Of a DNA stretch of 49,008 bases, positions 10,747 through 23,400 are shown one piece after another. The notes below the pieces were generated by a model. The model was not told the DNA's origin and made no database searches. It saw only the letters and a list, made by a program, of their open reading frames with translations. The position numbers were made by a program, and so were the translations under genes. Position 1 is the stretch's first letter. Every line of letters begins with the position of its first letter. Location: contig JADGJL010000066.1 in NCBI GenBank assembly GCA_027600665.1, positions 1-49,008 of the forward strand, in the 5' to 3' direction. The stretch is from Irineochytrium annulatum. Its lineage: Eukaryota; Chytridiomycota; Chytridiomycetes; Chytridiales; Chytridiaceae.

Positions 10747-11163
10747 TACAAACTAAAAACAAATACACAATCCATCAATCCGCCATCCTAAACTCCCATA
10801 TACATACCTATATCTCGCATCCCGAAGAAAAGAAAAACTTAAAAGCAGGTCACATGTAGCGATACCCGAAGAAGACGGACCCCATACAATATGTTGAAGA
10901 CCCCAAACGGAGGCAAAGAAACGAATAGGGAACTCCATAACGGTTCAGAGCACAAGTATCAAAAGTTGAATAATAGCAAGCAGGGGAACAGTAGCCACAA
11001 GAAGCGAAGGGAAAATAAGCAGAAGTAAAAAAGTAGAGAAAAACATCATTGACAACAACAAAGGGACTGTGACTCGACTAAGTAAAGTACGCCACCACAT
11101 GATCCAACACTCAATCCCCACTCTTTGCAGGGTGCGCGCCCTCTCGCCCACTCATTCCCCAAA

Positions 11164-14100
11164 TCAAGCACTCAACTCGTTGCCCCACACGTTCCCCTTG
11201 TCCAAAACCGACGAAGCAGGCCCGTACACCGGAATTGCGGGCGCCGGCATTTTGAGCTGCACCTCGCACCCGCCCAGCTTGACAGTCTTCATTCTCCATA
11301 AATCTGCGACGGCCTGGTTCGAAAAGCGGATGACGACGCCGCGCGCGGACTTGCTGGGGACGACCGTCGCCGTCGAGCTCGCTGACGAGTTAGCCGACGG
11401 GCTCGTAAGGTTTTTCTGCGCCTTGGCCTTAGCCGTCTTCTTGGCCTTCTCTGAGTAGCCCGTCGCGCTCGAGAGGGTCGCGATCGTGCTGTCGCTCGCG
11501 GAAGGGGTCAGGTTCATTTGAGGTTGAGCGGGGGATGTCGGGATCGCCTCGATGCGGACAGAAGCGACCGCATCGAAGGGGAAGAGCTTCGGGATAATGC
11601 GAAGGAGTGCTGACTCCGACATCGTTTGTTGGAGCTCTTGCGGAATCTCGGCGGTCAACTCGTTCTACAAAACCACCGTAAATTAAAACTATCGAAGTAA
11701 ATGAAGCGCGCTCTAGATCTTACCATCACAGTGGAAGCAAGAATGATATTATGTCCGCGCATCGTGATCGAGGTACCCTGCATAGCAGATACGCTTGCCG
11801 CGTCGGCAAAGTACACCGTGATGGTAGGAGGCGGTGGCGGAAGGCCGACGAAAGCGCGGTCCGTGCGGACCGTTACCGAAGCTACCGCGTGGCCGAAGGG
11901 CTCGAGGAGATCCAAAATGTCCGAAGCCAAAACCTCGGCCTCAAACTCGGCGGGCAGGTGGACGCGAAGGCCGTTAAAGCTGAGCATGCCGGTGATGTCG
12001 TCATCCTAGAATCAATGCTCGCTTTAACTTGCAAGAAACGAGAAACACAACAGAGTGGGAACTTACGGGCTCGGCAGGAGTGAAGGCGACAACCTGGCCG
12101 CGGATTAACATTCCCGCGCCGCAGGAGCGGACCGCGTCCATCCCTGACACGAACGACAGCTTCACCACAGTCTCGTACTGCTTCATCCCATCGTCAAGCC
12201 TGACGATCTCATTTTGCTGGCCGAGCGAGGTCGGGGACGGGGGGATGGAGATGCCAGACATATCGTGCCCGCTGTGCCCGTTGAGCAAAGTGCCCGCGAC
12301 GGACGTCTTCAGGGCCACGCGGGTCGCCGTCGGGTACATATCCAGAAAGCTTGCGCCGCCGATGGTGTCCATGAGATCGGCGGGGAGCCGCAGAGCGACA
12401 GTGCACGGGTGGGCAGGATGAAGGGCGTATTGAAGAGCCGGTTGGTGCTGATGGTGGACGGGCATCTGTGGGTGGGAAGGGTGGTGTGGAATGCTCTTCT
12501 CGGGCATCCAGGTGGACATCTGCGTGTCAAAAACTTAGAGATCATAATGCAATGGCAGGCAGTAAATGACTTACCTTTTGAGACGGGATAAATTCCGCGG
12601 CGCTGGGCCGGAGCACAGGGGTGATCTCCGACAGCCCTGGCGGTGTGATGGGCGAAACGTTGGCGGGCGGCATTAACATCTGCTGGTGCTGCGCGCCATG
12701 ACCCGGTTGGAAAGTCTGGTGGTGTCTATAATCCTCAGACATCTGCGGCTCGACGAAGAAGCCGTCGTCGCTATAACCACCGTGGGAATCGATGGTCGAC
12801 GAATCGACCGCCCGATTGCTGTCTCCGGCAGATCCCTGGTTCTCTAAGGTGCCGTCGTCGATCTCCTCGTTAACGTTCTCTACCTCGTCAACGTCAATTC
12901 TAACGGACCCCTCCTCGTTCTGTTGTGATCTCTCTACCTCCTCCTCGTCGAAGTCGTGCACGGCGTCAACATCAGCGTCGCCATCCGCGTACCCCTCGTC
13001 CGCGTGTACCTCCTCAACGATCTCACCCTCCGTGTCTGTGACCTTCTGAATATCCACCTTATCATATGCATCCTCAGCCTCCTCCTCCGCCTCAACGGTC
13101 GGTTCGGCCTTCACGCCCATATCAGCTTCCGCGGCCGCGGCCGCGCTCTTCGAGGCCCACTCGTCCTCGGGTTTCGTAGCCCACTCGTCGTCCTGCGCCC
13201 CACCGTTCTCCGTCACGCCGTTCGGGATGGGCGACTGATACGAGCGCCTCTTCCCATTCGTGTATGAGCCCCTCCAAATGCCGTTCTCCCGCGATTGGTG
13301 AAACCCGTTCGGCCCTTCGTTGTTGTTCGAACTGTTCGAGTTGTAGCCGCCGGCCGACGAGTTGTAGCCGCCGGAGGAGTTGTAGCCCCTGTCCCTGTCA
13401 CCCCTGTCGCCCCTCTCCCTGTCGCCATACGAGAACGGGTTCAGCTTCGGGAGACCCCGCACCTTTTGCGGTCCAGGCGCGAGCGAGGTTTCGACAGAGA
13501 TCTCCCCCTTAGCCCGGACCGCGTCGGCGTCCTGAGGGGAACGGAAGTTCACAAAGACGTGCATGGTGCCGTCTCCCTGACGGCGGACTGCGGCATCGAC
13601 GGCGGTAGGGTATGTGTTCATCAAAAGCATGCGAAGGTCGGTGTCTTTCAACTTCAGCAACGCCTCCGGGAGCTGCATCTTCACGCCCATCTGTACAGAA
13701 TACGCATAGCAAGGTCAGTTCTTATCCGCGTGACGCAAAATAAACCAAGCCGCAAAGTAAGGGAAAGAGGCGAGAGGGTCGGAGAACCACACCGATGTGG
13801 AGCAAGCGCGACAGAAAGCACAGAAGACCACTCCACTCCACAGCGGCTGGACACTAACCGTTCTTTCGTCGAACACATAGACCTCATGCCTCTGACCGCG
13901 GAAGAGAATCCCGACTGGGGTACCTCTGTACTTGGACTCGAGGCCGTCCGGCGACTCCCTCTTGAAGTTCACGTAGACGAATGGCTGGTCCCTGAGGTTC
14001 TTGCAGTGGCGAATGTCCTTAATGCAAGAAGCGTCCGAGTTGAATGCGCTGCGGATTGCTTCCGTGGTCACATCCTTCAAGCCCTTCGGCAGGTCGAGGC

Positions 14101-14212
14101 GCACGCCAACCCTGTGCGATCGACTCTCGTGGCCGCTCCTCTCCGATCTCTCCCTGTCCCTGTCTCCGATGCGGTCGCTGCGGTCCCTCCGAGCATACTG
14201 GTCGGACACCAT
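11164..14212 (-). CDS. Uncharacterised protein with five RRM-like repeats, one per exon
   Basis: Exons 14212-13859, 13690-12575, 12519-12067, 12005-11724 and 11664-11164 give 901 aa, and all four introns are phase 0. Each exon holds one degenerate ~80-residue module. It starts with an alternating strand ending in Leu/Ile-Pro (GVRLDLP, GVKMQLP, VALRLP, GLRVHLP, LTAEIP), then has a helix, a V-x-x-V-x strand, an aromatic strand like RNP1 (FVYVNF, HVFVNF, TVVKLSF, TITVYF, GVVIRF), a second helix rich in A/D, and a last strand. This is the beta-alpha-beta-beta-alpha-beta order of an RRM/ferredoxin-like fold. Residues ~190-490 form a disordered linker (Gly/Ser/Asn, then acidic). The N-terminus is RS/RD-rich (RDRSDRIGDRDRERSERS). 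RNA binding is an inference; I recognise no named family. Confidence 0.8.
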
Positions 14213-14677
14213 CGGCGACAATTAATGGCGAAATCACAGAGGGCGAAATCTCCGTAACGTTACTTTGCGACTTCCCGCTCGTAGGAGGTGATTCGATATT
14301 CCAACCCTCCACGTCCTCGCTGAACGCAGTCGACGGGAATAGAGCAATCTTCTCCGTTCCCTCGTCGGCATAAATTACATTATACATGTCGCTTCGAATG
14401 GTTATTTGCGACTGCCTTCCCTGCAAAACGGGATTATCTTCCGTCTCCCATTTTGTCGCTAGGAAGCCTGGACATGACTTGCTGAAGTCGCCAGCGCTTC
14501 GTGAGGCAATTACCTTCACAGCAACCCGAATAACGATAGCTGTCGGGGTTAAACTAAAACAAAAAAAACGAAGGCCCCTGCACTAAAACGCATTTATCAT
14601 TGCTATTAATCGCGTTGGTCCGTTATTGCTGACGATAATCGACTTGAAGAAAGGAAATCGCTTGCGTGTCCGAACTG
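14213..14677. promoter_or_regulatory. Divergent promoter region, RRM-like gene / NSP1
   Basis: 465 bp separate two divergent starts. On the minus strand an open frame without ATG runs from 14519 through this region, out of frame with the RRM-like gene. It could be 5' UTR or an unrecognised upstream exon. No specific motif is assigned. Confidence 0.4.
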
Positions 14678-17600
14678 ATGGGTGAGCATAGAGACCACGC
14701 ACACCCTCGCGACTCGCGAACGATCCGTTGACTCCTCGCTCTCCTTAGCATTCAACTTCGGCGGCGGGAACACGGCCGGCGGCGGTGGGGGCTTCGGATT
14801 TGGAGGTTCGTTGCGTGCTCATGCGCTCCTCGCGATGTTAAATTAATCGACGATTGCAGGCCAGCAGCAACAGCAACAGCAGACCGGGTTCGCATTCGGC
14901 GGCGCTCAGCAGCCTCAACAGCAGCCGGGCCAGCAGCAAGGGACCGGCTTTGGGTTCGGAGCGACGCCGGCAGCCGGCGGTGGTGCGTTCGGTGGGGGCA
15001 CGACTGGTGGCTTCGGGGCGGGTGCAAGCAGTGGAGCACCGATGGCGACCGGGTTTGGATTTGGGAACGCTGGAGCACCGGCTGCTGGAGGCGCGTTTGG
15101 AGGTGGTCAGACGACTGGTGGGTTCGGAGCCGCCTCTCAACCGGCAGCAGGGACGACTGCGTTTGGTGGAGGTGGGACGGCGGGCTTCGGGGCGGCCGCT
15201 GGGGGCACAACGACTGGATTTGGAGCACCCGCTGCAACTGGTGGATTTGGGGCTCCTGCCGCCGGCGGGACAGGCGCCTTTGGGGCACCCGCTGCGGGAG
15301 GAACGGGTGCTTTTGGAGCGCCGGCTGGCGGAGGTACCGGTGGTGGGTTCGCGTTTGGAGGTTCAGCAACAGGCCAGCAGCCGGCGCCAGCCCCGTCTTT
15401 CGGCGGTTTTGGAGCCGCCTCTCAGCCCACCACCGGCTTCGGGGCCACCGCGCAACCTGTAGCGACCGGATTTGGGGCCGCGGCGCAACCCGGTGCAACC
15501 GGATTCGGGGCGGCTGCTCAGCCCGCAGCTGGCGCAGGTGGAGGGCTCTTTGGAGCAGCAGCCCCCGCTGCGGGTAAATTAGGGGGCGGGGGTGGGTTTA
15601 GCTTCGGCGGAGCGCAACCAGCGGCTGGTGCTGCGGGTGGAACGGGCACCTCTAGCTTTGGCTTCGGAGCACCTGCGGCCGCTGCTCCGACTGCGGGAGC
15701 CACGACCGGTGGTTTTGGCGGCTTCGGGGCCGCCGCACAGACAGGTGCGGCCGCAGCGCCGACCCCGTTCGGACAACCGGCCACCACTCAAGCCCAAACC
15801 GGCTTCGGCGGATTTGGGCAACCACTGGGAGGTTCAACCACAGGAGCTCAGGCTGCAGCCGCTCCTATCACAACCGCTCCCAGCTTCGGGTTCGGGGCCG
15901 CGGCTGCCGGAACGACCGCGGCACCCTCGTTCACGATGGGCGGATCGGGAGCGGCGGCCCCGAAGCCTGCGATCTCTGGCTTCGGAACGGTAACGACAAC
16001 ACCGGCCGCTCCCGCAGGTGGAGGGTTTACTTTAAATGCGGCGCCAGCGGCACCCGCGGCTACGGGAGGCTTCAACCTCGGGCAGACGGCCACCTCTGGC
16101 CCCGCGACGACCCAAGCGGCGGCTCCCGCGTTCGGCACCGGCTTTGGGACGGGTCTCGGCGGGACGACGGCCGCCGCCCCGAAGTTGCCTGCGTTTGGGT
16201 TGCCCGCTGCGACCGACGCGTCTAAGGCAGCGACGACGCAACCGGCCGTTACTGAAGCTGCGGCCCCGGCTTTAGGCGGTTTCGGATTCGGTGCCGCAGC
16301 GAAACCAGCTGCGACATCGGCGACGCCGGGGCTTTCAAGCTTTGGAGCCGCTGCGTCTACAACGCCGGCCACGACGGCGACCGCTGGTTTCAGTTTACCG
16401 GCTGCTACTGGGGCTGCGCCTGCGAAGCCGGCCTTTGGCGCCTTTGGAGCAGGCACCATGTGGGTTGTTTTTCTTTGTTTCATTCGCAACTTATGACTAA
16501 CATTTCTGATTGAAGGACGCCCGGGCCCTTAAACCTTCAGGACTTGAAGACGCGTACGTCGCTCTCTTTGATTTCCTTTGGGCGTTACGCTAATTTCTAA
16601 AATGGGGTCAACAGCGGGATCAAACTTGGCACCCACCGCTGCGCCGACGCCTGTTTCGACGGCCGCGCAAGCTACTGCAACCATTGCAGGGACTACGGGT
16701 GCCGCACCGGCTGGAATTTTAAAGACGACTACGTCGACGGCCACTGGAATGAAGGCGCTCAAGGGGAAGACAATGGAGGACATATTGAATAAGTGGCATC
16801 TCGACCTTGACCAAAGCGTCAAGGATTTCCATAGGCTCGCCGTGGACGTCATGAATTGGGATCGGCAAGTGATAGAGAACGGTCACAAGGTTCACTGCTT
16901 CTTCGTCTTTTCGAGGTTCGACGTTCTCGCTAACGCTTGGCAATAGATCTCGAAGCTTCATCAGTCCGTGTTGAAGCTGGATGAGACGCAGGACCAAATT
17001 CATCAGACGCTTGAATACATCGAGTCCCAGCAGTCGGAGCTCAGCCAGGTACTTGACCAATACGACAAGCAAATCGACAGCCTCTTCCCCGGTGGTGGCT
17101 CCTCGCAAGGTGCTCCATCCGGCGTCGGTGGCATGACCGGCGGCCTCGGCGCGAGCTCCTTCGGCGGAAGCCAGAACCAGTCCGGCGGCGCCGTTACTGT
17201 GCGCGAGCCTGTCCGCTTCACGGCGGCCGACGAGGAGCGCGACCGCGCGTACGCGCTCGCAGAGAAACTGAGCCGGCAGGTGGACGAAATGGGCCGCCAA
17301 CTTTCCGTCATCATCGACGAGGTAAACGGGTCTAAGCAAGGAGGCGCAGGAGCGGATGGGTCCGTCTTTGAAGACAACCAAGTCGAGAAGATTGTGAGGA
17401 TCCTCGACACGCACTTGACGAGTCTGCAGTGGTTGGACGAGAGCGCGGAGAACATGGCGGGCGAGGTCGCGGAGCTGAGGAGGAAGGCCGAGCATGCAAG
17501 GGAGGATGCGGACAGAGTGCACCGCGGGGGGTCTGGGGATCGCGACAGGAGGGATGGGGGTCCGCAGAGTGGCGGAGGTACATCAATGGGGGCCAACCTC

Positions 17601-17745
17601 GCGGGCAGTACCGCTCGGCCTGGAACAAGCGGGTTTGGTATCAACTCGTCGACGCCTTTGAAAGGTATGCTTTCAATGACCATGGAAGCTGTTAACCTCT
17701 ATTTTCCCAGGTTACGGGGCGTCGCCCAGTTATGGTTTCCGTTGA
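14678..17745 (+). CDS. NSP1: FG-nucleoporin NSP1/NUP62
   Basis: Exons 14678-14681, 14749-14805, 14860-16459, 16516-16553, 16615-16889, 16947-17664 and 17711-17745 give 908 aa. It is the central-channel nucleoporin that joins NUP57/NUP49-type partners and NUP82/NUP88 by coiled coils. Residues ~1-550 are FG repeats of the GFGA/FGFG kind in Ala/Gly/Thr-rich spacers, which form the permeability barrier. The conserved Nsp1 C-terminal domain begins near 610 (MKALKGKTMEDILNKW) with heptad coils LDLDQSVKDFHRLA, then LDETQDQIHQTLEYIESQQ, and ends near 830. A short Gly/Ser tail closes the protein. Exon 1 is just ATGG, chosen because it alone gives an initiator in frame with the second exon (M-A-F-N-F-G-G-G). 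Length and layout match fungal NSP1. Confidence 0.93.
14860..16459 (+). repeat. FG-repeat coding region of NSP1
   Basis: A 1.6-kb exon is built from variants of the unit G-F-G-A/G-x(n), with Ala, Thr and Pro spacers and several near-identical stretches (for example around 15230-15330). Long open frames on the other strand are mirror effects of this Gly/Ala-rich composition. Confidence 0.85.
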
Positions 17746-18157
17746 TTAAGAGACGGTTACGCCTCGAATATTTGCAGTTCAAAATTTCTGCTGGTTGAAG
17801 TCGTTTGTTTCGTTTTAGTTTTTTTCAATACAAGGTGGATATTCAATATGAAACTTGAGTATTGCTTGAGCCACAACACAAATACAGGCGCATATGCAGA
17901 GGCAGATCGGAAGACAAATTGCGAGGCAATGACATCAGAACATTGCTCAGGACATATGGTAACTAGACTAACCAGTTGGAAGTGGGAAGGGCGAACAATT
18001 ACCACGGCAAACGACAAAATATCGCCGACTTAAGGGAATCCTATGCAAGAGCACAGGAACGTTCTAACATGTTCAAACATCATCCATGTTTATGAGAAAG
18101 TGAAGTATTCGGTCGAGAAAAGTAAGGGAAAGTGGTAAATATCCATAATGAACTTTT
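17746..18157. other. Convergent intergenic region
   Basis: The 3' flanks of NSP1 and the aspartic protease meet here. The sequence is moderately AT-rich, with a T-run just after the NSP1 stop. No gene was seen. Confidence 0.5.
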
Positions 18158-19924
18158 TTAAAGCGCCAACGCGGCCAGAATGCCCGCCGCCAACACTGCC
18201 GTCACTCCGCCAGTCGTCCGCAAGGCGCCGCTCTTTGGTAGGCCAGCCGGCAACCCGGACTGCGTTGCGACAGGAACGCCCGCCCCACCCGTCATGCCCG
18301 GTAAGTTGCCGTCCGATCCCCCACCACCGCCACCACGGACAGGGGTTATCGGCTGGTTCTCCGATAAAGTTGAGTTTGCGACCTTGCCAAGGGCGACGAA
18401 ACCCCTCATGTCGTAAACGCTATACCACCTATAAAGTAAAATAAAGGGTAAGAATGAGCACAAAATCACGCCTTAAAGGGGGGGGCAATTCAGTATTAAC
18501 ACGCACTTCCGAAGGAACACGTCACCCATGATCCACAAAGCAGCCCCGGGCACGATGCCGTCAATCGACTGGAAGCCCAAGAAGCAGTACGTGCCGTCCG
18601 AAAGGACATAGTATTCCCATTCGAGAGGGAACTGATTTCCAGCAATGTTGAAGATCAAGGTCGGCAACAACTTGGCGTCCTTGCACGAGTCGAGCACATA
18701 AATCCCAGACTCAAAGTCCTGCTGCACCGCGACGCCGGCCCTCGTGATGCCCGAGATGATGCCCTTGAGTGTGGTCGTGTCAAGGGCGCAGAAGGACGTG
18801 CCGGTGTCCATGACGGCGAAGGCCGGGTTCGCGGCGCTGGGCTTGGCGGTGCTCGTGCCGACCGTCACGGACGTCGCCGCGAGGGACCAGTAGTACCGGC
18901 CGGCCCCGTTAATAGGCGCGACAGTCATGTTGATGAGGTCACCGGAGTAGTGCAGCTGATTGGCGCAATAGCAAAATAAAGAAAGAGTGCGGAGACGCAG
19001 TAAGCAATTTGAGTTATCGGTTGGCAATCTTTAAAACGTACGGGGTCCGTGAAGCCGATGGTGAGCTCGCCTCCGTTGCCATAGTACGTCGCCGAGTCCG
19101 CGGACCCGTTGAGCCAGAAGGCGAAGATCGGGTTGGTGACCGTGCCCGCCGTGATGAGGGAGTACATGACGGTCTCGTGCGCCCCGCCGTCGAGGCCGTC
19201 GTCGAGAGCCATGCCAAGGAGGCCGTCCCACAGGCCGCCGTTCTGCTCAAAGATAATGCTGTCCTCCCTCGTAACATCAAGGAAGACAGTGTTGGGGCTC
19301 GTCAGGCCGTCCCAGACCAAGGTGTCGTGGACCCGCTGACCCGTCACCTTACCGGCACCATACACGATCGACTCGGTCGCGGCGGTACCGTTCTTGGCGA
19401 GGGTGGTCGACGCGGCCTCAATGAAGCTGTGCGAGTCGTTGCAATGGGTGCATTGGGACGAGCCGACCCAGAGCAAGCTCGAGCCGGTATCGAGGCTGAC
19501 CTGGAATTGTTGCGGTGGCGTGCCAAGCGTGATGTTGGCGAAGTACTAACAATGCACGACAGCATGAGTACATCGCAAGAACATAGTGGAATGGCTGATC
19601 CTGCCAACTCGAACTAACCGACACATCCCCGAAGTCCGTCAGTCCGTTTTGGCCAGTGGCCCTCCGCTTCTTGGTGGAAGTGGACGATCCGCCCGTCCGC
19701 GCTTCCCAGTGACCCTCCCACTTCGTCCGTTGAAATTCGGCCTGCGCGCTGAGTACCTCTCCTAGAGAGTACGATGACGGCGTCTTGAGCCTTGACAGCG
19801 TCACTCTGGCCAACGAGGTCAGAAAGTGTTCCCACACAGACACAGGGCGATCAGCTTACCGAGATGAGGCCACGAGCGGGAGAACCGCCGCCAGGACGGC
19901 CATGGACGACGGGATGGACGGCAT
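18158..19924 (-). CDS. Secreted pepsin-type aspartic protease (family A1), probably GPI-anchored
   Basis: Exons 19924-19860, 19805-19619, 19545-19042, 18955-18507 and 18428-18158 give 491 aa. A signal peptide (residues 1-~21, hydrophobic AVLAAVLPLVA) precedes a propeptide that ends in a dibasic KKRRA site near 70, fitting Kex2-like maturation. The two catalytic aspartates are D103 (SLDTGSS) and D302 (VMDTGTS). The fold closes with IMGDVFLRKWYSVYD, the usual pepsin end; the last intron splits its FLRK-W junction. A Gly/Ser-rich stalk and a terminal hydrophobic stretch (VTAVLAAGILAALAL) suggest a GPI signal, as in yapsins. It would cleave proteins at the cell surface. The substrate is unknown, and a plain transmembrane anchor is the alternative. 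Confidence 0.92.
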
Positions 19925-20411
19925 GTTGTAATGATGCAAAATGTGCTGGAGGCCGCTTTATGCCAAGGATTCCACTTTGGGTTTCACATTCGCCTTCGCA
20001 ATGCCCCTGCCAAATTGCAAGCCGTGCAAGCCGTGTGATACCGCAGACGTGGAACTTCCCTTGGCAACAATTGCTGAAACATGAACTAATGAAGTGGTGA
20101 GATAGTTCCGTTTACTTTTAAAGCTAAACTTGAGAGTCTGATGGCCGCAGACGCGACATAGAGACCACGGTGATGATCATGGCAGCGAAGGTGGGTAGGG
20201 GAAAACGATGTAGCAGGAGAGTGCAAAAAAAGATGGACATAATTAAGCATGTAACATGGCCTTCGGGTAAAAAATGTTGAAGTGGACCCGAAAATCAACT
20301 TCAGATACAGAAAAAGATATTGTCCAATGGGGGCCAGAACACCGAACGAGAGGGATGTGGAGTCCCTCTAATTTCCCCAGTCTACTCGCAAAAGGATAGT
20401 AGTTTAAAAAA
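19925..20411. other. Intergenic, 5' flank of protease and 3' flank of ABC transporter
   Basis: 487 bp between two minus-strand genes. It should contain the protease promoter. A T/A-rich part lies near 20100-20400. No gene or repeat is recognised. Confidence 0.45.
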
Positions 20412-23400
20412 TCATGCGACGGGTTGGGCAATGGTCGCCGTGTAGCCGTTAGGGTTGGCCTCACGGATCCTATTCAAGAGAAAATAGTCAGCATAAAAAC
20501 TTTCGCCGAATCAAACAATCAAGAACTTACAGCTTCAAAAACACCTCCTCCAGCGTCGTTTGGCTAATACCCCACGCTTTAACGACGCCGTTGGGGTTCT
20601 CCTCCAACCACTTGACGAACGACGGGATGCTCGGCGTGCTCGCGAGCGGGAATTGGTAGATCAACGCACCCGCGGAGTCGTCCTCCAACTTCGCCTTGGC
20701 CACCATCTTAGCGACCTGGGCTTTCACGGCGTCCGGGTCGGACGCTATGATGGAGATGCGGTAGCCGGCGCCGAACTTAGCTTTGAGGGAGATGGAGTTA
20801 CCGATCGCGCGGAGGCGGCCGTGGGCCATGATGGCGATCCGGTCGCCGAGAACGTCGGCTTCCTCCATAGAGTGAGTTGTCTACGATATTTTGAGACGGT
20901 AAGAACATGCTTAAGACCAAGAATATTTGAAAAAAGACGCTTACAAGGACAATAACACGATCTTTCTTGAACTGCTCGATGAAGGACCAGACGTGCCGCC
21001 GGTTGACGGGGTCCATACCGGTCGTGGGCTCGTCCATAAAAATAACGCGCGGGTCGCCGATGGTTGAGATCAAGAGAGAGAGACGGCGCTTCATACTACA
21101 CAAATTTTAGCATAAGTCTACCGGCGCGAGAATGCAAAAACAGCTTACCCTCCGGAGTAAGTACCCGACTGTACGTCTTTAACGGTCCAAAGCTTAACAG
21201 CCTTAAGCCTCTCCTCAAACAACTCGGTCCAGTACTTCTTTGGCACGCCCTTCAACCCAGCGTAAAGCTCAATGTGCTCCCTCGCAGTCAGGTCATCGAA
21301 CAAGATATCATGCTGTGGGCACACACCCAACAGCCTACGGACCCTCCCGATTTGGTTTCTGATCGACAGACCGTAGATCAGCGCGTCACCGGCCGTCGCG
21401 GGCGTCAGGCCCGCGAGAATGGACATGGTCGTCGACTTGCCGGCGCCGTTCTGGCCGAGCAGCGCGAGAAGCTTGCCCTCGGGGAGCGAGACGCACGTGT
21501 TGGCGACGGCGACCTTGTCGTTGGCCGAGGCGGAGAAAATGTTGTGCTTGTACACCTTGCGCAGGTTGACGATCTTGACGACCTCGCCGCCTCCAGGGGT
21601 GACTGTGTAGGCCCTCTCAGCCGTGACGTCGTGGTCCTCGTCCGCCGCCGGGGCGGCGATGTTCGCCGTGAGCTGCTTGACTTTGTTGAGCCACTCGGCC
21701 TCGGCCTGCTTGCTCTTCGAGGTATAGCCCCAGTACGACGGCAGGAAGGGGAACCAGATCGGGTACGAGGTGCCGTACTCGTTGGGGATGATGGTATCGA
21801 AGATCCAGAGAAGGAAGGCGTAGAGAATCACGTTCATGATCATGAGCGCCCAGGCATTGACAGGGACGGGCGGGGACGGGCGACCGGACTGGTACTTGGG
21901 GAGAAGATTGCTAGGGATGTCGTTATAAAGCTGGGACCAAGGGAAGCCGGGGCCCGGGATGTACGTCTGCGTGAGTTGGTCGAGGTGACCCGTGGTGAGG
22001 GTGGTAATGTCAAGAAACATGTGACCAAAGTTGTAGAAGGGGAAAAGCGAGAGGATCTTAAACGCGATAGGCGAGACGATGTCGTCCTTGTACCAGATAT
22101 AACCAAGGGAGCCGTTGCCAAAAACGAAGGTCTCAAAGAGGAGGCCGATGATGAAGATGAAGATGCCGAGGAGGACGGCGACGCGGGCCTGACGGACAAA
22201 AGTCGTGAGGAAGAAGCCGAACATGACCATAGCCTCGCCGAAGAGGAAGAAGGTGATCCACAGGATGGCAAAATTCGTTTGTTTAAACGCCGTGAACTGG
22301 AAAACCAGGCCGAAGATCGAGGTTAGGAGCGCGTTGACAAGCACGAGACTGGAGGTCGAGAGGTAGTGACTGAGCCAGTAAACGGACGGCTAAACCGAGA
22401 TAGTCAGAACATGATCTACATTGCGCGAAAGCAATGCCCACACAAACCTTCAGACCCATCATCTCCATGCCGAGGCGGAGCTTCATCTCCTTTTCACCGA
22501 CAACTTGGTTGATAATGTTGATAAAGATAACCATCTAAAGCAAAAATTAAGTCGATGCTCACACTACTAGTATAAAAGAGAGATAATATACCGTGGAACA
22601 GAAGAAGAAGACCGGGCCAAGGCCTTGTACAATCGCGTCGGACACGGTTGTCGAAGGGATGAGGGGCCAGTCCTTCATCTGGATATCAAGGTTGGACGGA
22701 ACGCTGCCGCCATTAAGGTTCGTGACTAAAATGAGTTAGTATCATAACTTTTAATAACCCTCATTGGAAATAAAAGACTCACTAATAGCCTCATCAATCC
22801 CCCTAACGACCGAAAGCATCGTCCTTCCAAAGATATCCGAGATATTCGCCGAGTTCGTCCCGTTGAACCAAAGCTGATACCTCACGTTCACGTTCGGCTG
22901 CCCGGCGTTCTTCGTATCAAAACGAATAGCCCATTGGGTAATGTTTGGGTTCGCGAGCGCATAATTGTAGATGAAGTCGTCCGAGGCCACCGGGTATATT
23001 GTGGACGCGTCCGCGCCCTGTGGTTTGTACGTCGTGCTAGTCAGCTGCGAGGTCGCAACGCTGAAGGCGTTGCCGGTGCGATTCCGGTTCAGCTTCGCGA
23101 AGGTCGTCATATAGCCGGTCGTCTCGGCGGTGACAGGGGTGTACATGAAGAGGATGCAGCCGACGCCGTTATATCCCTTGCGAACAGATTGAGACGCGGT
23201 CACGCTGACGTGGAGAAAGAAATGCAAATTACCTGGCAAGGAGGGACACCGGGCAGTTGGCCTTGCGGCGGGTGATAATCCGAGACCCTCTGAAGAGCAT
23301 AGTCCTCCTGCTGGAGAACGAACAGGACGAGGTGGAAGAGGAAGGGGGCCAGAAGGATCTGAGAGAGGGTCGCGCTTCTGTATCGGACCTGTTTTGCAGA

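Larger units (their letters stand above)
9429..11163. other. Gene-free convergent region holding an assembly gap
   Basis: About 1.7 kb lie between the 3' ends of cytochrome c and the RRM-like gene. No ATG-initiated ORF with family signature, tRNA or recognisable snRNA was found. The left part is pyrimidine-rich. The centre holds a run of 10 Ns and two poly(A) tracts with duplicated flanks (see findings). The right part (10750-11160) is A-rich, probably 3' UTR of the minus-strand gene. Confidence 0.6.

Noticed and set aside
21064..22326. 420-codon open frame on the + strand opposite the first ABCA gene
   Set aside because: It mirrors the GC-rich coding strand of a clearly conserved ABC transporter; its composition is charged and repetitive, with no family motif.
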